Source of the DNA: Lunularia cruciata
Lineage: Eukaryota; Streptophyta; Marchantiopsida; Lunulariales; Lunulariaceae
DNA length: 64,000 nucleotides
Direction of reading: 5' to 3'
Assembly: GCA_948567375.1 (NCBI GenBank)
Contig: OX419756.1
Coordinates: forward strand, 25,806,333 to 25,870,332
Shown in pieces: positions 13,700 to 25,924 of this stretch. The position numbers were made by a program, and so were the translations under genes. Numbering within the stretch: position 1 is the stretch's first letter; every line of letters starts with the position of its first letter. The notes beneath the pieces were generated by a model. The model ran no database searches and had not been told where the DNA came from. It saw only the letters and a program-made list of their open reading frames with translations.

Positions 13700-14255
13700 T
13701 GTCATGCGTATATACATTGCTACACAATGTACATTGATGTCAAAATCATACACTATAGAAGCACAAGTCACACATAAGTCATACATAAAGTCTAAAGTGC
13801 CACAATAATCAAATTCTTTATACCTCTTAAATCTACTCAACTCAAATCAGTACTTGATATATAACTCTATAAACTGCCAACAATTGGGCATTGATTACAA
13901 TCAAGCTACACCCACTCTAGCTAAGAGAATCCAAGTGAAGCTCACCGGCCTCTGTCCACCATAGCCAAGAACTCAAATGCTCAACATCAGAGAAGTGAGA
14001 TCTCTAGAGCTGCACTTCAAAAGTATACCCTTGGACTTGAGCTAGGTCTGAAACCCTAACATTCCCGTGGATGACACACTCAATGGTGCAAATGGTGCAA
14101 AGTGATAGTGGGCTCTACCATGAAGTCAGTATCCCAAACAAAAAATCTGACCATTGGAAAGTTATCTATGGGAAATTATTGAAATACCTCTAACTACTAT
14201 CACTACAACTCCAGTGTCCAAGCAATCTAGATGCGACACTACAAATAGTGTGACA
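13700..14255 (-). repeat. Family 4 LTR, minus strand
   Basis: On the minus strand it starts TGTCACACTATTTGTAGTG and ends GCATGACA. Related copies lie at 48588-49131, 52339-52796 and 61772-62306. No primer-binding site or polypurine tract adjoins it, so it looks like a solo LTR or a truncated end. Confidence 0.75.
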
Positions 14256-14420
14256 GCTGTCGTGCATATATACATCGCTACACAACATACATCGCTACAC
14301 AACATACATTGCTACACAGCATACATTGCTACATAACATACATTGCTATCAATATCATACACTATAGAAGCACAACTCACATCTAAGTCATACATAGACT
14401 CTAAAGTGCCATAATCGCCC
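14256..14420 (-). repeat. Second Family 4 LTR, 3' part only
   Basis: The last 165 bp or so of another Family 4 LTR sit directly upstream (minus sense) of the full one, giving a tandem LTR-LTR junction. It contains an expanded 17 bp minisatellite. Confidence 0.6.
14272..14350. repeat. 17 bp minisatellite within a Family 4 LTR
   Basis: There are about 4.6 copies of a unit close to ACATCGCTACACAACAT, with C/T variation at the fifth base of the unit. Other Family 4 LTRs carry only one or two units here. Confidence 0.8.
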
Positions 14421-15399
14421 CCTACTAGGCGGTTAGGTCCCTCTAACTCCAAATAGCTATTTACTCCAAATATATGGTATACCCTATGATGGGCAAAGAT
14501 CATAAGGCCGGTGCTATGGAGTCCTATTGTTAGTCACCTGTCTGCAATCTATACCATATAAAGAATGAACTAGCTATAGGTCAAGTACATCTAGGACATA
14601 ACCATTGTCCTCGAGGAACCACCATGAGGGGAGGAGTCATACATGCCATATGCCATCCTCTTGAACAGCTATAACCCATAGTGACTTAGTAGCCGCTCTA
14701 CCAGAAGAGCCACATAACATACACCTCAAGCCTCAGAAAATATACATAGAATGGCAGATGCATGCCAACCTGGCACCATCTCCTCATATATCTCACCATG
14801 CCAATGTGCTCCGGTATGATCTTGCTGGCTGGGACATGGTTTCCACTCAACCCATCTGCATCACAATTCACCACTCCAAGTTTGTGAACAACCGTGAAAT
14901 CATAATCTTGTAAAATCAGAGCCCATCATGCAAGCTTCACTGAAAGCTTGTCAGACTCCATCAACCACTTTAGTGGCTGATGATAAGTGATGAGAGTGAA
15001 AGGGTTACCAAATAGGTAACATCAGAACTTTGCTACTACCCAAACTGCTGCCAAGCACTCTCTCTCATATGAACTATACTTTGCCTTTGATGAATTGTTG
15101 GAGCAACTATCATAGGCCACAACAAACTCCTTCCCATCATCATCATGTTGGGTGAGCATTGCTCCAAGCCCCAACATACTCCAATCAGTATGAACCTAAA
15201 ATGGTTGTCCTCTAATCAGTGTCCTCAAAATAGGAGCATATGTCAACCTTTCTTTGAGCTCTACAAAAGCTCTCTCCTACTCATCTCCCCAACACCACTC
15301 CTATGTAAGCTTGGTCGGCTTTGTCAAGGCCTTGGCAATGGCACTAAATCCTCTAACATAATGGCAATAAAAGTTCACCAACCCAAGGAATGCTCACCG
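14421..15399 (-). mobile_element. Ty3/gypsy RT-RNase H fragment, minus strand
   Basis: Reverse translation shows a connection domain (LVNFYCHYVRGFS, near 15370) followed by RNase H (YSSYERECLAAV, near 15070). No integrase follows. It is old, with several breaks. It abuts a plus-strand Family 1 pol fragment at about 15400. Confidence 0.65.
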
Positions 15400-16794
15400 G
15401 GGCCCAAATTGGGATGTCCCTTTTCATGTATATGTGGACACTTTGTCCATGGCAATCGGAGTTGTATTAAGTCAGAAGGACGAGAAGAAGAAGGACTACC
15501 CGGTGTATTATGCCAGCTGACAACTTTCAATTTCCAAAAAGAACTATTCAATGACTGAAAGAGAAGCACTCGGAATGGTGTATGCCTGCAAGAAATTTTG
15601 CCACTACCTTTTGGGATACAAGTTTGTCTTCTATGTTGACCATTATGCATTGCAACATTTGGTCAAGAAGGCAGATTTGTCTAAGCAAATTGCAAGATGG
15701 ATGTTACAAGAATTCACATATATTGTACAAGTAAGGAAGGGAGCTTTGCATTTGAATGTGTACTTCCTGTACAGGTTAGAAACTCAAGACCAAGAATGGG
15801 AAATTGACGATCGGTTCCCTAATGAAGAGTTATATCAATTAACAGCAATGCAAAGTACGAGGTAAGCAGCCAAATATCATTATCTGCATACTCTCCATTG
15901 TTCTAAAGGGCTGGACCCAGAGTAGAGGGCAGTCTTTCTTAGGAAAATGGGGTTGTATCAACTAAAACATAGCATTTTATTCAAGATGGACAAAGACGAA
16001 GTACTTTGGTGATGCTTGGAGTCTTACGAAGTCGGAGGCGTAATCGAGTCTTTACACTCCAAAGCATCGGGATGACACTATGCTCTGAAGAATAATGTAA
16101 AGAAGATTCTTTCCTTGGGGTATTGGTGGCCTATGATGTACAAAGACACGCATGCCCATATCCAAAGCTGTGATGCTTGTCAAAGAACGGAGAAGCCAAT
16201 GGCTACTTCTCAATGGCCTTTGAGACCAATTTTACCCTTGGCCCTATTTGAGAAATGGGGAATTGATTTTGTGGGTCCCATTCAACCAATGACCCAAGTC
16301 ACAAGGAAGAGATACGTTTTGGTCAGGTTTGCACTGACTATGCTACCAAGATGGTCAAAGCTAAAGCAACTTGCAGAGATGATGCCAAGACCGTGGCAGA
16401 ATTTTTCTTTTGAAACATCATCTCCCGATATGGGTGTCCTCTAGAATTGGTCAGTGATAGAGGGACACATTTTTTGAACTCTGTGATGGAGGCATTAACA
16501 AAGTACTTCCAGATTAAACATTGGAAGACGACTCCTTATAACCCAAAAGCAAATAGCTTAACGGAAAAGGCAAATGGGTTACTTTGCAAAATTTTGAATA
16601 AGGTGACTGTCAATTATGCCTATGACTGGGATACAAAATTACCAGCTGCGTTGTGGGAAAATTGAACGACAGAAGATCACAACCAAACAAACTCCATACT
16701 TCTTGACATACGGCTTGCATCCCATACTACCAATTGGATTTGAAGTACCAACATATCGGATTCTTTGCGAAGAACAATTGTCAGAGGAAGAAAG
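15400..16794 (+). mobile_element. Family 1 pol, part before the nested insertion
   Basis: RNase H (about 15420-15860, with MTEREALGMVYACKKF) is followed by an integrase zinc-binding region (CDACQR, about 16180) and the integrase core (about 16240-16790, with WGIDFVGPIQ). There is no 5' LTR, gag, protease or RT, so this is the 3' part of a larger element. It is interrupted at 16794 by a complete Family 2 element and continues at 23375. It carries a few breaks. Confidence 0.85.
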
Positions 16795-17534
16795 TGTAAT
16801 ACCAAGAGCTAGCCATATGACCTAGATGTGAAATTTGGTTTGGTAAAATCTAGAATGATGTTATACATGATGGTCAAAATAGATAAGATAGAAGTATCAC
16901 CAAAAGAGTACTTCTACTAATAGGGCAAAAACCAAAATAGACTTGAGAACCTTAGAACCAATAGCTAGACATATGATTTAAAGGTGAGAATTGATTTGGT
17001 AACATCTGGAAGGATGTTACACATGATGGACTAAACATATCAAAAAGAGGTATCACCAAAAGGAGACTTCTACTAATAGAGTAGGAACCGAAATATGTCT
17101 GAAATCTTTGAAGGCAATTTCGGAGGTCTAAACGGATGAATTAAGCCTAAAAAATGTGCAGATCCCCCCCCTCTAATGGAGGAAAGGCTGGCCTTCCCTC
17201 ACCCTGCTTTGTCTCGTCAAGAGCTTTCCAATGGTACCTTACTCACGTGATTCTGAGATTCCTATAGGAAGATTCCCTAAAAGATTCCTTCCGGTCAAAG
17301 CTTGTTTGACCAACCAGATAGGACCTAGACCAGACATGTCACCCATCCAAGTAAGTAATCCAAGGGTGGAGCTTGCTGACATGTCAACTATCTGTTTCCC
17401 TAATCCTATGGTGGAGCTTCCTTGGAGGAGATCCTCTTTGTCTATATAATAAAGAGAAGGTGCTCCTTTGGGGCATCAAATGTTTGAGTGTGCAAGTTGT
17501 GTTTTCTCTCTTCTCTTGTCCTCGGAGTATTACA
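16795..17534 (+). repeat. Family 2 5' LTR (copy B)
   Basis: 740 bp, TGTAATACC...GGAGTATTACA. A TATA-like TATATAAT lies at 17443-17450, a plausible RNA start region. Confidence 0.95.
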
Positions 17535-17535
17535 A

Positions 17536-17547
17536 TGGTATCAAAGC
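17536..17547 (+). promoter_or_regulatory. Primer-binding site, initiator-Met tRNA type
   Basis: TGGTATCAAAGC, one base after the 5' LTR, is close to the plant iMet primer site TGGTATCAGAGC. Confidence 0.85.
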
Positions 17548-18119
17548 AAGTATTTTAGTCCAAGAGAGTGGATCACCCCTCTTGGAATAGCACGAACTAC
17601 TGAAACTGAGTAATTTGAGGTGGAGAACATAGAGTAATCGCTAGACTTAGGAAGGACTTTAGAGAGCGGATGGGATGGATGCACCGGAGGACAATTTCCC
17701 GCACCTAGCTTTCCATTCTCAAACCCATTCCATATCAAGGTTATGTACATCCAGCGTGAGCAAATGAGGGTATCGCTAGTTTATCACTTTGGTGTAGAAT
17801 TCATGGACAGAGTGATGAACTCACCAAACCCGATGATTTTACCTGTGGTGATATATGACAGGGAGTGGGATTTGACAATCTACATTCTATTATGATAATA
17901 TGGATATGAATGTACCAAATCCTCTCCCCTTTCAACACTCAAGTAGAAATCCATTATGTAGTGAGGCCGATAGTGATGTTTAGAGATTTTGTGGTTAAGA
18001 ATTTTGGTGAGGAGTATTATCAACAAGTGATAGCTTCTAAGGTCCCAATGGTAGTTCCGATAGTTTGTGTGCCTTCTAGAGTGATTATATTGACTTTGTA
18101 TTGAAGTAGACATTAGCAA

Positions 18120-19215
18120 TTGAGTGTTGTAGGAACCATGGATCCGTAATTGCAAGAGCTGGTGCAAGGAATGCAAGGGATGTTGAATGAATTTTGAGAG
18201 ATTAAGATGACCATGGAGACATTACAAAGTCAAGTGCAGATCCTCAAGAACGATCAAGCCATGCAAGAAGAAGAGCCATCTCAAAACCTAGTACCTACGA
18301 TTGAAGTACTTGGAGAGGCACTCGTGCCTACAAACCCTATCAACAATGAAGCCACATTTCTACTCCGGATGAAGAAGACCTGCAACATCGAGCCTTACAA
18401 GGGGCAGCATACGATGGGAGTAGTGGAAAATTGGATCTCAAGAATGAATTGATATTTCCGATTGTTCTAAATAGAGATCACAAAGCATGCTGCATGTGGG
18501 TACTTGATTGATAAAGCCCTCACATGGTATGATGCTTGGGAATGATCCATGCTGGCAGAGAGAAGGGAGGTCACTTGGACAGCAATGCAAGAAGGACTGC
18601 TGAAGAATTTCCAATTGGTGGATTCTGTGCAGATGGCTCAAACCCAACTATGGAGATTGAGACAGAAGAAAAGCATACAAGAGTATGTGGAGGCATTTCT
18701 GGATCTACAAGTCGCAATTACCGACATGAGTCCATCAGAGGCTCTCGACAATTTCAAACGAGGGTTGAAAGAGCGGATTCGCCAAGAAGTCATGGTGCCA
18801 AATCCTCGCACGGTATTTGAAGCCATTGTTTGTGCGTAGAGAATAGCAAGAGCATTAGTTGGAGGTGAAGGAGTAGTTCCACCTCAACATTATCATGCAG
18901 AAATGCTACACATGGATAGACCAAGTGCGATGGAATTGGGCAACCTTTGATTTTGGGATCGAGGAGCACAACCGCTTCAAGGGAAGCGGGGACGGGTAGA
19001 AGAACAAAGAGATAGAGTCCCACGAGGAGAAGAGACTCGAGGAGAACAACATTGTTGTTACAATTGTGGCTGTATTGGGCACATATCTACCAACTGTTGC
19101 ACTCATTTCCCTAGCAGCCCTCGGCCTTTGTATAGGCAATCTTTGAATAACATGGAGAGGCACATTGAAGAGGAAGAGGTGGAAATCACTTCGGAAAATG
19201 AAGGTACCCAGTAAA
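18120..19215 (+). pseudogene. Family 2 gag (copy B)
   Basis: This is the nucleocapsid/capsid precursor region. A gypsy capsid-like stretch (about 18360-18840) precedes a CX2CX4HX4C zinc knuckle at 19056-19097 (CYNCGCIGHISTNC). The zinc knuckle normally packages the element's RNA. This copy carries a few breaks. Confidence 0.8.
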
Positions 19216-19289
19216 TGTACCTCACGGCCTTACTGGCTCAATAAGGAAGTAGAGAAGCGAGGGAAGGAAGAAGAATAATACGCAAAGAT

Positions 19290-19520
19290 CCCGAAAGGCA
19301 ACCTCACAATTGATTGTCGTGAATGGAATCCTAGAAGCGAATCAAGTGAGAGTATTAATAGATCCGGGAGCAATAGAGAATTTCTTGTCTCGCTTTGTTG
19401 CAATAAGATTGGGAATGGATCCAGAGAGAGATGGGAGTGAAGAAGAAGAGTTACCTAATGGGCAAATAGAATCATTACCTAGACGGGACACTCTCTGTAG
19501 GAGAATATCAGGAAGCAATT
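19290..19520 (+). pseudogene. Family 2 protease region (copy B)
   Basis: A retropepsin-like block follows gag, containing NQVRVLID and its hydrophobic flank, at the expected place before reverse transcriptase. A matching block lies at 4930-5180 in copy A. Confidence 0.75.
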
Positions 19521-19727
19521 GAGTGGTGAGTGATACAATTAGCTCATTATGATGCAATTTTAGGCATGCCATGGATGGAGTAGTAAAACCCTATGGTGGA
19601 TTGGAGGAAGAAAGTAGTGAGAACCCACCAATGGTCAATCATTGGGGTTAAAGAAAAATCACACAGGTAGAAATTACCTCTATATGTCATAGGGACGGCA
19701 ACTGTTTGTAAGACCGATAGATGTTTT

Positions 19728-20560
19728 ATGGGTCTAATAAGAGAAGTCCAAAGTGCACAACTCAATGGACAAATTCCTGAGAAATTGAAGGATGTGGTGG
19801 ATGAGTTTCAAGATGTCTTTCTTGATGATCTACCCTCAGGATTACCACCAAAAAGGCGAGTAGATCACAAAATTGAGACACTCTTGGGGAAGACACCTCC
19901 TTGTAAGGCCACATATTGCCTATCACCTCATGAGTTGGAAGAGTGTAAGACTCAAATTGAGGAGATGCTGCAGAAAGGGTTCATCCAACCTAGCATATCA
20001 CCATATGGGGCCCCTGTCTTGTTTGTGAAGAAGAAGGATGGTACAATGCGCATGTGCATTGACTATTGGGGTCTCAATCAACAAATAGTGAAGAACAAAT
20101 ACCCCTTACCTTGCATGGATGACCTGTTTGATCAACTCCATGGAGCGAGATACTTCACCAAACTGGACTTGCAAAGCAGTTACAATCAAATCCAAATTGT
20201 AGAGGAGGATGTGTACAAAATTGCCTTTTGAACTAGGTATGGCCACTTTGTGGCCATACCTGGTATCTTGTGATGCCTTTTGGCCTCACCAATGCACCTG
20301 CCACTTTCATGAGTCTAATGAATGACATCTTTCGTCCATACTTGGATAAGTCTGTTATTGTCTTCTTGGATGATATCTTAGTATATAGTAGCACGATGAC
20401 AGAACACAAACAACATCTACAAGAGGTCTTCTAGATTCTAAGACAAAATCAATTGTACGTCCAAAATTTCAGAGTTTGGCAAGTCTGAAGTAGACTACTT
20501 AGGGCATAGAGTAAGTGCAAAGGGCATTCAAGTATTGATAGATAAAATAGAGGTCATTCA
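19728..20560 (+). pseudogene. Family 2 reverse transcriptase (copy B)
   Basis: Gypsy RT motifs run in order: LPSGLPP and the KIETLLG region, [26 protein letters not shown] with [13 protein letters not shown], and the FLDD active-site box near 20365. It copies element RNA into DNA. This copy carries a few breaks. Confidence 0.9.
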
Positions 20561-20599
20561 AAAATGGAGTGCCCTAGAAGATCAAACTCAACTTAAGAG

Positions 20600-21080
20600 C
20601 TTCTTAGGGTTGACGGGATTCCATCGTAGATTTGTCAAGGACTTCTCTAAGGTTGCATAGCCTTTAATGGCACTACTTGGCAACGAGAAGAAGTGGACAT
20701 AGGGAATTGCACAAGAGTTGGCCTTTCAAGAATTGAAGGCCGCCTTGCTACATGCACCAATCTTGAAATGGTATGACCCAAAACGTCCAATCAAGTTGGC
20801 TACAGATGCATCAAGCTTAGCAATAGCAGCAGTCCTACAACAAGAGTGGCATGACGGATGGCATCCAATTGCATATTTCTCTCAAAAGTTGTTACCGGTA
20901 GAGCGCAACTACCACACCATAGAACAAGAAGAGCTGGCCATTGTTCTAGCAACCAAGCATTGGAAGCACTACTTGGGCGAGAAGGCATTTGTATTAGAGA
21001 CAGACCACAAACCTCTAGTCTACCTCGAGATGCATAAGGATCTATCTCATCGCCAAATTTGGTGGGCAGAGTGGTGACAA
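20600..21080 (+). pseudogene. Family 2 RNase H (copy B)
   Basis: The connection domain is followed by RNase H with TDASSLAIAAVLQQ, IAYFSQKLLPVERNYHTIEQ and ETDHKPLVYLE. It removes the RNA strand during reverse transcription. Confidence 0.9.
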
Positions 21081-21329
21081 CGCTTCAGCATGACAATCAC
21101 CTACGTGGAAGGTAAGAAGCAACTTGCAAATGCATTCACCCACATGCCAATGGAAAACAACTTGGTGGCAGAGGTTAAGATTAACCTTGAATTTTGGCAA
21201 GAGATTCTGGCTGCTACAAAAACTGATCCAGAGATTATAGAAGCACAATCATCCAAAGGTGTCACCAGCACCCAAGGACCACCTTTTGGGATGGCAGATT
21301 ATGGATCCCAAATGTCCTAGAATTACGCA

Positions 21330-22220
21330 CTACCATTCTAGCAGAATGTCATGATTCGGCCATTGTAGCTCATGTCGGAGTGGACAAGACCTTGGATGCA
21401 GTCAACCGCCATTACTATTGGCCCAAGATGAGCAACAATGTGAGGGACTATGTGCATAGTTGCCTACTTTGTCAAAAAAACAAAGCTTCTAATCAAGCTC
21501 CTGCATGGCTCCTTCAACCCCTCCCCACTCCTACCCAACATTGGGAACAAGTGAGTATGGATCTTGTCTATGAATTACCCAAGACCACCTCAGGGTTTGA
21601 CTCCATTGTGGTCTTTGTGGACCGGCTCAGCAAAATGATTCATGTACGCCCTACCACCAAGGAGGTGACCGCTCCACAACTAGCTCAATTATACTTAGAT
21701 GCAGTCTTTGCTCACCATGGCTTGTCTAGAGTACTCATCACCAATAGAGGTACCCAATTCACCAGTTTGTTTTGGCAAACACTCTTTGGTTTCTTCAAAA
21801 CCAAGTTGGCCATGTCCATAGCTTACCACCCACAAACAGATGGCCAAACAGAGTGGGCTAATTGTAGGATTGAAGACATGTTACGCAACTTCACCTTAGA
21901 AGAGCAAGAGAGGTGGGACACCCTACTCCCATTGGTGGAATTCGCTTACAAAAATTCAGTGAATGCATCCATCCAAGTCACTCCGTTCTTCCTCATGTAT
22001 GGTGAGCATCCCTTCACACCTTCTAGCTTGATGAAGATCTGTCCAATGCTACCAAGGTCGATGCAATCAACACATTTGTTTCTAGAATCCAACAAGGTGT
22101 GGAGAGCGCCAAGCACAAATTACAGATTGCACAAAATCGACAAAAGCAGTATGATGATGCACACCGTAGGCACATGGAGTTCAATGTTGGGGATCAAGTG
22201 TGGCTATCAATAACCAACCT
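21330..22220 (+). pseudogene. Family 2 integrase (copy B)
   Basis: The zinc-binding HHCC region (CLLCQKNKA near 21455) is followed by the catalytic core with VFVDRLSKMIH and YHPQTDGQTE, then the C-terminal domain. This is one of the best preserved parts of the element. Confidence 0.92.
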
Positions 22221-22439
22221 CACATTAGTTGGACCTTGTAAGCTTAGACCTTGTTTTATTGGCCCTTTCTTGATTCTTTGTCGCATCGGCGCTGTGGCCT
22301 ATCACCTTGAGCTACCACCACACATGAAGATCCATACAATGTTCTATGTCTCCCTACTATGCAGATATGCTCCCCGATCAGGCCAGGGTCATTCCACACA
22401 AGACATTTGATCTTGTCCGACACTCATTGATGGCACACA

Positions 22440-22632
22440 GGAATATGAAGTGGAGCGGATTCTCAAAAAATGCATGTGTGGTACTCGCCATCTGCGGGTG
22501 GACTATCTAGTACAATGGAAAGGTTACCCCCTCTATGAAGCAACCTGGGAGCCCGCTGCCAATTTGGCACATGCACCGGTGTTGGTGCAAGCATTTGAGC
22601 AACAATTGCACAATAAGGACGTTGCGTCTTAA
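22440..22632 (+). pseudogene. Family 2 chromodomain (copy B)
   Basis: The block DYLVQWKGYPLYEATWEP is a canonical chromodomain core, fused downstream of integrase. In chromoviruses this domain is thought to steer integration to marked chromatin. Confidence 0.93.
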
Positions 22633-22645
22633 AAGGAGGGAGGTT
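22629..22645 (+). promoter_or_regulatory. Polypurine tract (copy B)
   Basis: The purine run AAAAGGAGGGAGG lies just upstream of the 3' LTR and would prime plus-strand DNA. Confidence 0.85.
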
Positions 22646-23374
22646 TGTAATACCAAGAGCTAGCCATATGATCTAGATGTGAAATTTGGTTTGGTAACAT
22701 CTAGAATGATGGTCAAAATAGATAAGATAGAAGTATCACCAAAAGAGTACTTCTACTAATAGGGCAAAAACCAAAATAGACTTGAGAACCTTAGAACCAA
22801 TAGCTAGACATATGATTTAAAGGTGAGAATTGGTTTGGTAACATCTGGAAGGATATTACACATGATGGACTAAACATATCAAAAAGAGGTATCACCAAAA
22901 GGAGACTTCTACTAATAGAGTAGGAACCGAAATATGCCTGAAATCTTTGAAGGCAATTTTGGAGGCCTAAACGGATGAATTAGGCCTTGAAAATGTGCAA
23001 AATCACCCCCTCTATAATGGAGAAATGGCTGGCCTTCCCTCCCCTGCTTTGTCTCATTGAGAGCTTTCCAATGGTACCTTACTCATGTGATTCTGAGATT
23101 CCTATAGGAAGATTCCCTAAAAGATTCCCTCTGGTCAAAGCTTGTTTGACCAACCAGATAGGACCTAGACCAGACATGTCACCCATCCAAGTAAGTAATC
23201 CAAGGGTGGAGCTTGCTGACATGTCACCTATCTGTTTCCCTAATCCTATGCTGGAGCTTCCTTGGAGGAGATCCTCTTTGTCTATATAATAAAGAGAAGG
23301 TGCTCCTTTGGGGCATCGAATGTTTGAGTGTGCAAGCTGTGTTTTCTCTCTTCTCTTGTCCTCGGATTATTACA
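22646..23374 (+). repeat. Family 2 3' LTR (copy B)
   Basis: 729 bp, TGTAATACC...CGGATTATTACA, followed by the target duplication GAAAG at 23375-23379. Confidence 0.95.
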
Positions 23375-23766
23375 GAAAGCCAGGATCTTTGGATCCATCA
23401 ACTAATGTGGTTAGAAGAGAAAAGAGACAATACAATGCAAACCATGAAAGAAGTACAAGAGCAGAGGAAAGTCAGGCACAATAAGCATATCAAGCCTATG
23501 ACTGTTTGCAAAGGAGATTTGCTTTTGTTATACGACAATCGTCAAATATTTTTTCCAGGCAAGTTGCATTTGAGATGGATGGGGCCATATCAAGTTCTTC
23601 ATCTTTATGAAAATAGGTCCATTCAACTTGCAGACCTGGAAGGCAATCCTTTTGCCACTCAAGTAAACGGGTGGAGAGTTTGGAGATATTGGACCATAGA
23701 CTCGGAAGTCTCTAAGACACCCAAAGTCTATGTTCACGGGGACGCTCACATTTGAGGGAAGGAGTA
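23375..23766 (+). mobile_element. Family 1 pol end and polypurine tract after the nested insertion
   Basis: The integrase C-terminal part (LHLRWMGPYQVLHLYEN, about 23560; NGWRVWRYW, about 23670) lies beyond the nested element. It has no chromodomain, which fits the non-chromovirus gypsy clade. A polypurine tract (TTTGAGGGAAGGAGTA, about 23751-23766) follows directly, then the Family 1 LTR start TGTGGTACCCACA at 23767. Confidence 0.85.
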
Positions 23767-25145
23767 TGTGGTACCCACATTTTTTGTTTTTTTTTTAATT
23801 TGGAAGAAGAAGTGTATAGAGAAGTCAAATTGCACCTGTATGGCCAAAGAAGGCAAAGAAAAGTGTCCTCGGAATGAAACCCGAGGTAACGTGACTTCAG
23901 GTCATAAGGCAAGGTACTTGGAATTGCCCTATCAGCATACAACCCAAAGTAAGGAGTCTTTGTATCGGGGGTCCTCAACCCAAGCTGAGGACAATGTAAA
24001 AACTTTCCTTTGGGGTGAGACATTCAAGAAGGGACCATTCAAAACCGGCGGTCATACGCATGAAGGACACTTGACAGTGACATGAGCATGCAGGAGGTGT
24101 GATTTCTTGGTAGAAATTTGCATTGAAGAAAGATGAAGAAGGCGCAACTCTATAAAAATTGGGCTAAAGACAAAGCAATGATAATCAATTTTCCATCACC
24201 GTTAAGAAGTCATCCTACATGATATCAGGGGAAGGGAAGTAGAGTCAAAGACGTGCTTGTGTGTTGAGAGGAAATCAAGAGAGTTAATCCGAGAATCAGT
24301 AGGAAGAATAGTCCCCAGCCCAGAGTGGAAGAGAGAAAGATAGGAGGAAGGAAGAAGGATTCCAAATTTGTAGTGAGAAATCATGCAATTTGGAGGTTAG
24401 ATGTGATCGTAAGAATTGAAGTCTTCAGTAGGCTTCAGATCACATTCTTGGCATAGAATTGGAATGTTAGCTTTCTAGGGTTTATGACTGAGATCATCAA
24501 GAGTAAGTGTCTCGATGGCCCTAAGGAAGAAGGGGAGAGAGGTAATCCGACTCCCTGGACAGAGTCAGATTGGAGGTTAGTACTCGGAAGAGAAGCAGGC
24601 ACAGAGCATGGTGCCACGTTCTTGGAGAAGGAGGAAGTAGCCAAAGAAACCCAGGAAGTGAGAGATGCCTTCTCTTTGAAGCGCACAAAGAATGGTTACA
24701 AAGTAGAGAGCTATGAGGATCCTGTCAAGAGAGAGACCATGAGTGCTCTAACGGCAATCTTGAAGCTAGAGAGAATGACTTATGTGATGAAGCACCAAGC
24801 GGTGTTCTTCCATAAGATGTTTGCAGGAGAGCCAATTAACTGGGCAAAGTGTCTTCATGGGAGGATGAGACAGATGGTGTGGAATTTGCGGGATAAGTTG
24901 CCTCCACATTACATTGTGCCGATTACAGCCCATTTCTATATGGGGGTGAACTTGCTCAATGCGGCGGAGCGCAATAGGATGGTGTTGCATTTCCATCCCA
25001 ACTTAAGAAGAGATGTTGACGCGGAGGAGCAGCAATACATTCTTTAGGAGCAGTGATGAGTACTATGCGCAGACGGGGAAGAGTGTGCAGTTGGAAGTGA
25101 GTACAGTGCAGTTGGAAGTGAGTACTCTGAAGTCAAAGAAGTTAT
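23767..25145 (+). mobile_element. Family 1 3' LTR, 3'-truncated, with LTR ORF
   Basis: The LTR starts TGTGGTACCCACATTTTTTG right after the polypurine tract. Its ORF remnant runs from about 24480 to 25050 and contains KRTKNGYKVESYEDPVK, KHQAVFFHKMFAGEPINW and MVWNLRDKLPPHYIVP. Similarity to the other copies ends near 25145, where host-like sequence begins. The ORF copy carries a few breaks. Confidence 0.8.
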
Positions 25146-25920
25146 ATCCAATCCTTATCCAATCACTATCATAATGGCAATGGAAAACCAGGTCCACTGC
25201 AAGATTCACAAGATTGCACACTCTAGAATGTTGAGGTTTTAGCAAAACCATGATGTAGATTGTCTCTTTTATTTCAATCTTGATCTAGATAGTAGATCCC
25301 TTCCACCATAAAGCCAACCTCTTTGGCTTGGAACCTTGTTTGAAGGTGGAAATGAGATTCCTTGTAATTGAGGATGTCAAGTACTCTCAACTCTTGCTAA
25401 AATATGAAAGTCATTGTGTGTAATTTTAATTATTCCCATGCCTTCATTGAATGATCACAAAGACAAAAAACACGTTGTAACCATGGAATAATTGAAGAAG
25501 ATTTGCAATAACCATTTTAGTTGATGCACAGTTGTATTCATTTGTAACTACCTCCATGGGTCTTCACGTGATCATCAACTTTAAGCTGTTCTTTCTCTCA
25601 ATATTATACAACCTGACACTAGATGCAATTCTCCATTTAACTGATACAATTGCAAGTTTCTTGGTTCGTTGATGTGTACAACTCCCAAGGTCTTCACATG
25701 GTCATCAACATTAAGCTGTTCTTTCAGTCAATGTTCTACAACCTAACACCAGATGTAATTTTACCCAAACATCTATTGGATTTAGAGTTTTGGGTTTGAA
25801 AAATAAAGGGTGTAATGGCTATGTTAAAGCGAGACATGAGAGGACTCTATAACCCCTAACCCTAAACCTCTATTTGTATTAGAAAATCAAGGTTTAACCT
25901 ATTTTGGGAAGAAAGATTAA
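25146..25920. other. AT-rich interval with a diverged 130 bp direct repeat
   Basis: I see no gene here. Two diverged copies of a roughly 85 bp segment lie 130 bp apart (from about 25561 and about 25691), both containing GCTGTTCTTTC. Confidence 0.5.
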
Positions 25921-25924
25921 CACA

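Larger units (their letters stand above)
16795..23374 (+). mobile_element. Family 2 chromovirus, structurally complete, nested (copy B)
   Basis: This is a 6.58 kb Ty3/gypsy element with two LTRs (16795-17534 and 22646-23374), a primer site, gag, protease, RT, RNase H, integrase, chromodomain and polypurine tract in the usual order. It is flanked by the 5 bp duplication GAAAG (16790-16794 and 23375-23379). By eye the LTRs differ at about 25-30 positions plus small indels, roughly 4%, which suggests an age of very roughly 1-5 million years depending on rate. The coding part carries several breaks, so it looks complete in structure but not active. Confidence 0.95.

Noticed and set aside
13700-15400. 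CRISPR-like spaced repeats (17 bp unit near 14272)
   Set aside because: The units are contiguous with no spacers and lie inside a plant LTR; this is a minisatellite.
23375-23757. A separate host gene after the nested element
   Set aside because: It is the integrase C-terminal part of the Family 1 element that the nested element interrupts; the GAAAG duplication confirms this.
25855-25875. CCCTAACCCTAAACC-like telomere motif
   Set aside because: Barely two degenerate units; too short to be an interstitial telomere array.
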